Positions 1 through 5,441 of a DNA stretch of 15,352 nt are shown here, piece after piece (within the stretch, counting starts at the first letter, position 1; each line of letters starts with the position of its first letter). The translations under genes and the position numbers were made by a program. The notes under the pieces were generated by a model. It was not told the DNA's origin. It worked only from the letters and a program-made list of their open reading frames with translations, and did no database searches. The stretch comes from DATDVT01 sp035289905 (GTDB taxonomy: Archaea; Nanobdellota; Nanobdellia; SCGC-AAA011-G17; GW2011-AR18): NCBI GenBank assembly GCA_035289905.1, contig DATDVT010000025.1:1-15352 (forward strand), in the 5' to 3' direction.

Positions 1-733
1 TTCATTTGAAGAGGCAACACAATTAGTTTCAGAAACATATCATGAATTAAAAAAAATCTTAGAAAAAAAATATCATTCTTCTTCTGTAGGTGATGAAGGT
101 GGATTTACACCAAAAATAAAATATCCAGAACAAGCCTTAGATTTAATTCTAAAAGCAATTAATAATTTAGATTATGAAAAAAAAATAAAATTAGCAATAG
201 ATGTAGCAGCTTCAGAATTTTATTATAAGAATAAATATTTTATTCCTAAAAAAATGAATTCCTCTAGATTAATTGATTATTATTTAAATTTAATAAAAAC
301 ATACCCTATAATTTCTCTAGAAGATCCTTTTGAACAGGATGACTTCGAGGCTTTTAAAGAATTGACAAAAAAATCTCATATTCAAATTGTTGGAGATGAT
401 TTATTAACAACAAATATTTCAAGAATAAAGATTGCTATTGAAAAAAAATTATGTAATTGTTTATTATTAAAAGTTAATCAAATTGGTACTTTAACAGAAT
501 CTATTAAAGCATGTAAATTAGCTCAAAAAAATAATATGCAGGTAATGGTATCTCACAGAAGTGGAGAAACAGAAGATTCTTTTATTTCTGATCTAGCTGT
601 AGCTTTAAATTGTAAACAAATTAAATTAGGAGCTCCTTGTCGTGGGGAAAGAACCTGTAAATATAATCAATTATTAAGAATAGCAGAAGATAAAAAGTTA
701 AAATATCCTAAAATATTTTTTAATAGATGTTGA
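1..733 (+). CDS. eno: Enolase (phosphopyruvate hydratase), C-terminal part, 5' truncated by window edge
   Basis: Enolase interconverts 2-phosphoglycerate and phosphoenolpyruvate in cytosolic glycolysis/gluconeogenesis. The reading frame is open from base 2, so about 243 residues are visible and roughly the first 170 of a normal 410-430 lie outside the window. The catalytic barrel is intact: VGDEGGFTP (catalytic Glu), AIDVAASEFY, SLEDP and GDDL (the three Mg ligands D, E, D), LLKVNQIGTLTE (catalytic Lys), SHRSGETEDSF (His of the signature) and IKLGAPCRGERTCKYNQLLRIAE (second Lys and the C-terminal signature). An internal ATG at 254 is a methionine inside the domain, not the start, because conserved motifs lie upstream of it. 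The stop is TGA, so TGA is a stop codon in this genome. Identification is secure; whether it shares a transcript with the gene 30 bp downstream is inference. Confidence 0.97.
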   Translation, partial: SFEEATQLVSETYHELKKILEKKYHSSSVGDEGGFTPKIKYPEQALDLILKAINNLDYEKKIKLAIDVAASEFYYKNKYFIPKKMNSSRLIDYYLNLIKTYPIISLEDPFEQDDFEAFKELTKKSHIQIVGDDLLTTNISRIKIAIEKKLCNCLLLKVNQIGTLTESIKACKLAQKNNMQVMVSHRSGETEDSFISDLAVALNCKQIKLGAPCRGERTCKYNQLLRIAEDKKLKYPKIFFNRC

Positions 734-763
734 TTCAATGGAGGATAATCAATTAATTATAAC

Positions 764-1567
764 ATGTATTTAATCACTCTAGAAGAAATAGTGGAGGAGA
801 GAGAGAAACTTCTAGAAAAACAAAAAAAACTTCAAGAATTAGTTAAAAAAATAGATTCTGAATCGGTTATTCCTTTTGATTTAAATAAGTTTTATAAATT
901 TTCACAAGAACAAGTATTAGAAGCAACGTCTCAAGAGTATAGGGCCTTTCTAAGAGAAGCACATTATGGCAATTTATACAATGGTCAATATTTATATTTA
1001 GGAGATGGAGATTTATTTATAGAAAAAGAATTGATAACAGTTACATCAAAACTTGTTCAATTTTGTGAAATATTAGGTATATCTATTTCGAAAGATACAG
1101 GGAAGTTTGTTGGAGTTAATCATAGAGATAGTGTAAAATTATTAAGCAGTTTGGGTTTTCTTCCATTGATAACTCAACAGTTAATGTATACTCTTTTTAT
1201 TCCCTTCTTGGATGCAAATCAAGATTCTGAAAGAACATTAATTGAAATGAAAGATGAAATTGGGGAGTTATTGGCTGACTTATATAATGGTGATGATCAA
1301 ATAATAGCGGAAGGAAGAAGAAAAGTAAATTTACCTGGTAATACGTATTTTTTAAAGGATAACTTGGATAATTTTGGAATCCCTAAAGATATAAAAAAAC
1401 CAATAGGAAGACATTTTTTTTCAAATTATCTTAGGGGAAGGTATAATGCAGTAGCATTTCGAATGAATAATTTTGAATTGGGGTTGCACATTTATCTAGA
1501 TGCATCAGTTGGAAGCCCAACATTAGGAATACGTCTAGCTAAAATTCTACCAGTTCAAAAAGAATAA
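764..1567 (+). CDS. Hypothetical soluble protein with N-terminal coiled coil
   Basis: I do not recognise this 267-residue protein. Residues 5-30 are a Glu/Lys/Leu-rich helix likely to form a coiled coil. The rest looks like a mixed alpha/beta cytosolic domain with no signal peptide or membrane segment; the C-terminal third is richer in Gly, Phe and Arg (for example GRHFFSNYLRGRYNAVAF). It starts 30 bp after the enolase stop and I see no TATA-like box at the usual -25, so co-transcription with enolase is likely. A strong GGAGG at 740-744 is 19 nt from the ATG, much farther than normal; an ATT codon in frame at 752 would be ideally spaced, but a non-standard start is speculation. Its 3' end overlaps the convergent permease gene by 13 bp. 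Coding status is well supported by length and composition; function is unknown. Confidence 0.8.
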   Translation: MYLITLEEIVEEREKLLEKQKKLQELVKKIDSESVIPFDLNKFYKFSQEQVLEATSQEYRAFLREAHYGNLYNGQYLYLGDGDLFIEKELITVTSKLVQFCEILGISISKDTGKFVGVNHRDSVKLLSSLGFLPLITQQLMYTLFIPFLDANQDSERTLIEMKDEIGELLADLYNGDDQIIAEGRRKVNLPGNTYFLKDNLDNFGIPKDIKKPIGRHFFSNYLRGRYNAVAFRMNNFELGLHIYLDASVGSPTLGIRLAKILPVQKE

Positions 1568-2640
1568 TACAAACTAACAAAAACACCAATAATTAATAAG
1601 ATAATTATCAAATAACTAAAATATCCTAATTTTAAATCAAACTCAGGCTTGCGATTACCTAATTTTTTAGCCTTTAAAAACAACAAAATAGATAATATTA
1701 AAATCAAACCACCCAAAATACCACCTGTAAACTCTAGCACTTTAATAAAACTTGAAAATTGTAATAAAACAATAATCAAAGGAACAATAATAACAAATAA
1801 CCAACTTAAATTTTTATTAAGTTTATAATCTAAAGAATAGCTATCCTTCAAAGAATACCCTATTGCAACAAAAGCAGTAGCAAAAGCAAATAAAGCAAAA
1901 ATATTTCCTAATAAACCCAATCCAGTAGTTCCTACTTCCTTAATTTCAGCTAAACTAGATAATAAACTAAAAACAAATAATATACTAAATAATAAAACAA
2001 TAAAACCAGCATAAATTATAGCTTTTTTTAGATTTTTTTTATTTTTCATCTCTAAAGCCATTTCAGGTACAGCCCAAATTCCAGAAAAAGCAAATAAAAT
2101 TACACCATAAGGATATAAAATATTTTTCAAATCAAAACTCAACTCTAACCTTTTAAAATGAAAAATAGCAATAATAGAAATAATAAACAATAATAACATT
2201 TTTAAGGAAGAAAAAATATCTTCAACATCTTCTAATATTTTTATACTTCCAAAGATTACACAACTAAATATAAACCAAAATAATAAAGAAAAGAAAAAAG
2301 AACTTCCGCCAAAAATAGCTTTTAGAGAATCACCAGCCCCAAGAATATAAGCAACTAAGGTGCCATATAAGGCTAAAATACTAAACACACCAAAAATTAA
2401 CTTTCCTTTTTTACCTAAATATTTTTCAGCCAAGCCAATTAATTGATGTTTTCCTTTTGTTCTTAAAACAACCTCAGCAATACATAAGTTTACAATTATA
2501 GAAATAGTACCCAAAACAATCATTAAAATTATTCCAGGAATAAATCCTGCTTTATTAATAACATAGGGCAATCCTAATATTCCAGCACCTACAGTCATTC
2601 CTATTAAGGTTGACATTCCAGAAAAAATATCTCTAAGCAT
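1555..2640 (-). CDS. Amino-acid permease (APC superfamily, aromatic/AAAP-like)
   Basis: This is a 361-residue integral membrane protein with about eleven hydrophobic helices, predicted to import amino acids by ion-coupled symport. The diagnostic part is the first helix, with GMTVGAGILGLPYVI at residues 14-28; the broken-helix GAGxxGLP motif is the substrate-binding segment of the APC fold and is typical of the Trp/Tyr permease and AAAP branches. Further helices lie near residues 33-58, 83-105, 113-135, 207-228, 241-263, 280-322 and 341-360. The protein is a little shorter than the usual 400. The specific substrate cannot be read from the sequence. The ATG at 2640 is supported by a TATA-like box centred 25 nt upstream. 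It is divergent from the tRNA-Arg genes and convergent with the 764 gene. Confidence 0.88.
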   Translation of the reverse strand: MLRDIFSGMSTLIGMTVGAGILGLPYVINKAGFIPGIILMIVLGTISIIVNLCIAEVVLRTKGKHQLIGLAEKYLGKKGKLIFGVFSILALYGTLVAYILGAGDSLKAIFGGSSFFFSLLFWFIFSCVIFGSIKILEDVEDIFSSLKMLLLFIISIIAIFHFKRLELSFDLKNILYPYGVILFAFSGIWAVPEMALEMKNKKNLKKAIIYAGFIVLLFSILFVFSLLSSLAEIKEVGTTGLGLLGNIFALFAFATAFVAIGYSLKDSYSLDYKLNKNLSWLFVIIVPLIIVLLQFSSFIKVLEFTGGILGGLILILSILLFLKAKKLGNRKPEFDLKLGYFSYLIIILLIIGVFVSLYYSF

Positions 2641-2644
2641 AAAG

Positions 2645-2653
2645 TTTATATTA
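2645..2653 (+). promoter_or_regulatory. TATA box for tRNA-Arg(ACG)
   Basis: TTTATATTA is centred about 28 nt upstream of the mature tRNA 5' end, as expected for an archaeal promoter. It lies within the promoter region of the divergent permease. Confidence 0.55.
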
Positions 2654-2660
2654 AATTTGA

Positions 2661-2670
2661 GTTTTAAAAA
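2661..2670 (-). promoter_or_regulatory. TATA box for the permease gene (leaderless)
   Basis: On the minus strand TTTTTAAAAC is centred about 25 nt before the ATG at 2640, so transcription would start at or next to the start codon. Confidence 0.5.
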
Positions 2671-2677
2671 TGTATTG

Positions 2678-2749
2678 GGCCCTGTAGCATAATGGATAGT
2701 GCTATCGGCTACGGACCGATAAATCTGTGTTCAACTCACAGCAGGGTCA
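2678..2749 (+). tRNA. tRNA-Arg, anticodon ACG (CCA not encoded)
   Basis: A full cloverleaf can be drawn. The acceptor GGCCCTG (2678-2684) pairs with CAGGGTC (2742-2748), with discriminator A2749. The D stem is GCAT/GTGC, the anticodon stem is ATCGG/CCGAT (2704-2708 with 2716-2720), and the T stem is CTGTG/CACAG with a TTCAACT loop. The seven-base anticodon loop is C T A C G G A, so positions 34-36 read ACG, for CGN arginine codons. There is no intron. An unmodified A34 is unusual in Archaea, which normally use GCG for CGU/CGC; see findings. Confidence 0.96.
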
Positions 2750-2758
2750 TCAATAAAC

Positions 2759-2766
2759 TATTTAAG
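2759..2766 (+). promoter_or_regulatory. TATA box for tRNA-Arg(TCG)
   Basis: TATTTAAG is centred 25 nt upstream of the mature 5' end at 2788. The second tRNA therefore has its own promoter although only 38 bp separate the two tRNA genes. Confidence 0.6.
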
Positions 2767-2787
2767 CTAATTTTATTAGAAAGTTTT

Positions 2788-2859
2788 GGGCCTATAGTAT
2801 AATGGATAGTACAACCGGCTTCGGACCGGTTAATTAGGGTTCAAATCCCTATGGGCTCA
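2788..2859 (+). tRNA. tRNA-Arg, anticodon TCG (CCA not encoded)
   Basis: Acceptor GGGCCTA (2788-2794) pairs with TGGGCTC (2852-2858), including G-U pairs, with discriminator A2859. The D stem is GTAT/GTAC with the same AATGGATA loop as the upstream tRNA. The anticodon stem is ACCGG/CCGGT and the loop is C T T C G G A, giving TCG for arginine CGA/CGN codons. The T stem is TAGGG/CCCTA with a TTCAAAT loop. No intron. The last three bases coincide with the stop codon of the convergent PEGA gene. Confidence 0.97.
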
Positions 2860-3420
2860 TTCAGTATTTGACTTTAATACAAAATTAAATGCATTTACTT
2901 TTTTACTAACTAAACTTATATCTTGATATCCTGTTTTATAACCTGGTTTAGTTACTTTAAATGAATGCTTTCCAGGCATAATATTATTTATAAGAAGTGG
3001 ATTATTTCCTGTAGTACCGATATATTCTCCATCTAGATAAATATTAGCTCCTATTGGTTCAGATGTAATATAAAGATCACTTGGCCAAAGTTTTTGCAGC
3101 TTAGCAGTTACTTTAAAATTGGAGCCTACCCTAGTATTAACATGTGTATAGTAATTAGCATAACCTTCTTTTTTGACCTCTAATACATGCCAACCTGGAT
3201 CAATATTTTCAATAGTTGTTGTGCTTTTACCTTTAAGTTGGCCATCGATATAAATATCAGCAAGTGTGGGATTACTAATGACTTTTAATTTTCCATATGG
3301 TTCATGAGTATAAATTACTGCCTCTCCAGTATAAAGCATTTGTAAATAACTTACTAATAAAAATAATCCAAAAATTAAAATGAAATAGCTTATACCAACT
3401 AATATTTTTTTTTTATCCAT
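2857..3420 (-). CDS. Membrane-anchored protein with two PEGA domains
   Basis: The 187-residue protein has one N-terminal membrane helix (residues 7-29) followed by two tandem PEGA repeats at about 43-110 and 113-184. Each repeat shows the typical order: a strand with P..A.IYIDG or P.GANIYLDG, then G.T, then a turn with I.PG.H..EV/FKV and K.GY. PEGA domains are small beta-sandwich modules found outside the membrane in surface-layer or cell-envelope proteins; the binding partner is not known. The topology (short cytoplasmic N-terminus, outside C-terminus) is inferred from KKK before the helix. A TATA box 25 nt upstream of the ATG implies a leaderless mRNA separate from dnaG. The stop codon overlaps the 3' end of tRNA-Arg(TCG) on the other strand. 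Confidence 0.9.
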   Translation of the reverse strand: MDKKKILVGISYFILIFGLFLLVSYLQMLYTGEAVIYTHEPYGKLKVISNPTLADIYIDGQLKGKSTTTIENIDPGWHVLEVKKEGYANYYTHVNTRVGSNFKVTAKLQKLWPSDLYITSEPIGANIYLDGEYIGTTGNNPLLINNIMPGKHSFKVTKPGYKTGYQDISLVSKKVNAFNFVLKSNTE

Positions 3421-3440
3421 ATTTCTTTATCTTTTTAATT

Positions 3441-3450
3441 CTTTATAAAG
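3441..3450 (-). promoter_or_regulatory. TATA box for the PEGA gene
   Basis: CTTTATAAAG, a perfect palindrome, is centred 25 nt upstream of the ATG at 3420. It separates this gene from dnaG, whose stop lies about 40 bp upstream of the box. Confidence 0.6.
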
Positions 3451-3492
3451 TTTTTTACAAATAATTTAAGAGATAGGTTTTAGGATAAGAAA

Positions 3493-4710
3493 TTAAGTTA
3501 AATCTCTAATACCTAAAATATTAACTTTTGTTTCATTGGGATTTATTTTAATATTTGTTGCAAGAATATAATTTACATTACTTTTTTCTCCAGCTTTAAC
3601 AACTTCTTTATTTAAAATACCATCAAATACAACTGCATGAATATCTTTTAATTCGTTTAGTGTTGCAATTAATTCAGCAGTTGGAACTTTTCCTAAGATT
3701 TGTAGATTATTATCTAATAAACAGGCCCCTCTTGTTCCAACTATATCATCCAACATTTCTTTGAGTGTTGTTTTATCTTTTTTAGATAAATCTATTCTTT
3801 TTTGTTGAAATACTTGACGTGGCTCTTTAGTAATCCTTGGAGATGGTCTTTTGAACCCATTTGATAAGGGTCTTTTAAGTAATGGATCAGCTCTGTACTG
3901 GGCTGCAGCTATTTTTCCTCTTAAAGCTATATGTATTTCTTTTTTAGTTAATTCTTCTAACTCTTTTCCATCAGGTGCTTTAGTTATATAATCAATATCA
4001 GATGTCTCTAGTAATTCTTTTAAAATAAGATCTCCTCCCCTATCCCCATCTACAAATACAGTAATTACTTTTTGTTTAGATAGATTTTTAAGAGATTCTG
4101 GAACTGATGTTCCATTCATTGCAACACAATTTTTCATGCCATATTTTAATAGGTTAAGAACATCTGCTCTTCCCTCTACAAAGATTATTTCTTCAGAATC
4201 AGATATACTTGGTCCAGCAGGAAGTTTTTCTGGACCCCAAGCCATTATTTCCATCATTCTGACACTTTGTGAGACTTCATCAGTTATCTCTTGAGAATCA
4301 GGCATAATTTCGCTTTGAAAACTTTTTAAAAGTTCTTTAGCTCTACTAATCACAAACTCTCTTTTAGAAATCCTTACATCTTCTAATTTTTCTACTCTAA
4401 CCTTTGAATTGCAAGGACCTATTCTATCTATTGTTTCTAAAGAAGCGGCAATGATTGCTGTTTCTGCTTTATCTAAACTACTAGGTATTAAGATATTACC
4501 TGTACTTTTGCCATTAGTGATATCTATCTTTACTTCAATTCTACCAATTTTACCACTTCTTTGCAATTCTCTTAATTCTAATTCTGAGCCTAAAAGTCCC
4601 TCAGTTTGGCCAAAAATTGCACCAATGACATCAGGTCTTTCAACAGCCCCTTCGATTTGAATTGAAGTATGAATTATATATTTAGCTGAAACCGGACTTA
4701 ACTTTCCCAT
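3493..4710 (-). CDS. dnaG: Archaeal DnaG-type primase / exosome subunit
   Basis: Archaeal DnaG has primase activity in vitro and is also a poly(A)-binding subunit of the archaeal RNA exosome. The 405-residue length fits the family. The N-terminal domain begins with the characteristic KYIIHTSIQIEGAVERPDVIG. The Toprim domain covers about 172-255, with the catalytic Glu179 in FVEGRADV and the acidic pair Asp221/Asp223 in VFVDGDRGG. A variable linker (about 275-310) is followed by the C-terminal DnaG-specific domain. I chose the ATG at 4710 rather than a TTG 24 nt upstream: the family starts here, and a GGGGGTAA Shine-Dalgarno-like motif sits 6 nt before it. A TATA box at 4776-4783 predicts a leader of about 44 nt, one of the few leadered genes here. 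A small hairpin (GAAGA/TCTTC, 4726-4743) lies in that leader. Confidence 0.96.
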   Translation of the reverse strand: MGKLSPVSAKYIIHTSIQIEGAVERPDVIGAIFGQTEGLLGSELELRELQRSGKIGRIEVKIDITNGKSTGNILIPSSLDKAETAIIAASLETIDRIGPCNSKVRVEKLEDVRISKREFVISRAKELLKSFQSEIMPDSQEITDEVSQSVRMMEIMAWGPEKLPAGPSISDSEEIIFVEGRADVLNLLKYGMKNCVAMNGTSVPESLKNLSKQKVITVFVDGDRGGDLILKELLETSDIDYITKAPDGKELEELTKKEIHIALRGKIAAAQYRADPLLKRPLSNGFKRPSPRITKEPRQVFQQKRIDLSKKDKTTLKEMLDDIVGTRGACLLDNNLQILGKVPTAELIATLNELKDIHAVVFDGILNKEVVKAGEKSNVNYILATNIKINPNETKVNILGIRDLT

Positions 4711-4775
4711 ATTCTTACCCCCAGTGAAGAACAAAAGGTCTTCATGAATAATTGTGAAATGATGATCTTTGTTTA

Positions 4776-4783
4776 CTTTTATA
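4776..4783 (-). promoter_or_regulatory. TATA box for dnaG
   Basis: On the minus strand TATAAAAG would place the start near 4754, 44 nt before the dnaG ATG. The box directly follows the 3' end of the small-RNA hairpin. Confidence 0.5.
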
Positions 4784-4786
4784 GTT

Positions 4787-4862
4787 ATTGCCCGACATTA
4801 ACTCCCAAACTCCTAGCTTGGCATTTGCCGTAAACTTCTTTGGGTCTTTCTCATGACGGGCT
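4787..4862 (-). ncRNA. Candidate structured small RNA upstream of dnaG
   Basis: Read on the minus strand, GCCCGTCAT (4861-4853) pairs with ATGTCGGGC (4798-4790), eight of nine pairs with one T-T mismatch. Inside comes a purine-rich internal loop (GAGAAAGA opposite AGTTA), then a second stem CCCAAA/TTTGGG, and a small GGC/GCC apical hairpin. A TATA-like box is centred about 26 nt before the first paired base, so the predicted transcript begins exactly at the stem. The stem-pocket-stem shape recalls a single-hairpin H/ACA guide, but no ACA box follows the 3' arm, so the class is unassigned. It does not match SRP or RNase P RNA. It could alternatively be a distal part of the dnaG leader. Confidence 0.5.
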
Positions 4863-4883
4863 AAATATTAATGTCTAGAAGGG

Positions 4884-4891
4884 TATTTAAA
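4884..4891 (-). promoter_or_regulatory. TATA box for the candidate small RNA
   Basis: On the minus strand TTTAAATA lies 26 nt before the 5' arm of the hairpin at 4861. This is the same geometry seen for the protein-coding genes and tRNAs of this window. Confidence 0.45.
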
Positions 4892-4915
4892 TCTTACTTT
4901 TATTTTTGAACTGTA

Positions 4916-4930
4916 AAATTAGCGACACCT
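4916..4930. repeat. Inverted repeat, arm paired with 5141-5155
   Basis: This arm is AAATTAGCGACACCT and its partner reads AAGTTAGCGATACCT on the opposite strand, 13 of 15 identical. As minus-strand RNA all 15 positions pair, because both differences become G-U pairs; as plus-strand RNA both would be A-C mismatches. Confidence 0.75.
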
Positions 4931-4939
4931 CAGAGCACA

Positions 4940-5075
4940 CTAAGCCTTCTCAATAAATATCTTATTCTTTTCAACTTTTAACTCTTTATCCAATAAATTT
5001 AACTGCTTCTTTTGGCAAATTTATTCTATATTTGTAGTAAGTTGTATTTTCACCTTTCTTATCAACCACTTTCAT
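4940..5075 (-). pseudogene. AbrB/SpoVT-like mini-protein gene, frameshifted
   Basis: From an ATG at 5075 the minus strand reads 29 codons (including KVVDKKGENTTYYKYRINLP and KEAVKFIG) to a TAA at 4986-4988. Shifting the frame by one base there continues with DKELKVEKNKIFIEKA and a TAG at 4940-4942. The two parts join into a convincing swapped-hairpin AbrB-like sequence: a YYKYRINLPKE strand-turn, a hydrophobic helix ending in IG, then a KELKVE..KIFIEK strand pair. Such 40-50 residue proteins are DNA-binding antitoxin or transition-state-regulator domains. One extra base (or two missing) near GGATAAAG breaks it, so it is a decayed gene, a recoded one, or a sequencing error. It lies wholly inside the 15-bp inverted repeat. 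The fold call is from pattern recognition only. Confidence 0.5.
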
Positions 5076-5140
5076 AAAATAAATTAGGAACCAGAAATTT
5101 TTAAAGGTGTCAGTCTCCGATTAGCTTTTTACACCAAAAT

Positions 5141-5155
5141 AGGTATCGCTAACTT
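5141..5155. repeat. Inverted repeat, arm paired with 4916-4930
   Basis: The arm abuts the histone stop codon (5156-5158). A second, shorter pairing, GGTGT/ACACC, lies just inside it (minus strand, about 5134-5105). I see no flanking target-site duplication. Confidence 0.7.
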
Positions 5156-5365
5156 TTATTCTTTTTTTAAGGCTATCTTTATATCTTTCCCTTTAACAGT
5201 TTTTCTTTTTGAATGTAAAGCTATTTTAACAGCATATTTACCTAGCTCCTCAGCATAATCCTCTAAGGCTTCCTTAAGTGTTTTCTTTGCATCCTCACTT
5301 ACTCTCGGTGCTCCTGCCTTTTTTAATAGTTTTTCCATAGCTGCTAATGGAAGGATTGATGTCAT
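5156..5365 (-). CDS. Archaeal histone (HMf family, tail-less)
   Basis: Archaeal histones dimerise and wrap DNA into extendable nucleosome-like particles. The 69-residue protein is a single histone fold with no tails. LPLAAMEKLLKKAGAPRVS is helix 1 and the L1 DNA contact, a long helix 2 carries EALEDYAEELGKYAVKIALHS, and KRKTVKGKDIKIALK is L2 and helix 3. The R-T pair of the L2 DNA-binding loop (KRKTV) is present. The ATG at 5365 is supported by a TATA box 26 nt upstream, predicting a leaderless mRNA. It is divergent from the DHH nuclease gene, with only 76 bp between starts. The region directly after its stop contains the inverted repeat described separately. Confidence 0.96.
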   Translation of the reverse strand: MTSILPLAAMEKLLKKAGAPRVSEDAKKTLKEALEDYAEELGKYAVKIALHSKRKTVKGKDIKIALKKE

Positions 5366-5386
5366 AAGTTATAAAAGGATTAGTTA

Positions 5387-5396
5387 ATTTATAAAG
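5387..5396 (-). promoter_or_regulatory. TATA box for the histone gene
   Basis: CTTTATAAAT on the minus strand is centred 26 nt before the ATG at 5365. Confidence 0.6.
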
Positions 5397-5412
5397 ATAT
5401 TTGTACAATACA

Positions 5413-5420
5413 TTTATAAG
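5413..5420 (+). promoter_or_regulatory. TATA box for the DHH gene
   Basis: TTTATAAG is centred 25-26 nt before the ATG at 5442, so the transcript would start at the start codon. The histone and DHH boxes sit back to back within 35 bp. Confidence 0.6.
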
Positions 5421-5441
5421 ATTTAATTCTTTTTTTAATAG

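Noticed and set aside
2678..2859. tRNA introns or encoded CCA
   Set aside because: Both genes fold directly as 72-base tRNAs and the bases after the discriminator are not CCA.
4409..4660. Open frame on the plus strand opposite dnaG
   Set aside because: It is the antisense of a conserved gene and has no promoter or family-like sequence; the same holds for open frames at 5957-6184, 6952-7146, 10033-10233, 11566-11829 and 13422-13607.
4711..4734. Upstream TTG start that would extend DnaG by eight residues
   Set aside because: The family begins at the ATG at 4710, which has a well-spaced Shine-Dalgarno; the extra residues are unconserved and would overlap that motif.
4787..4862. C/D box or H/ACA guide RNA assignment
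   Set aside because: No D box (CTGA) partners the nearby TGATGA, and no ACA follows the 3' arm, so the class is left open.
4916..5155. RNase P RNA
   Set aside because: The closing stem and an AGAAGGCTTA-like string suggested it, but the conserved GAAAGTCC and ACAGAA core elements are missing and the interior is coding-like.
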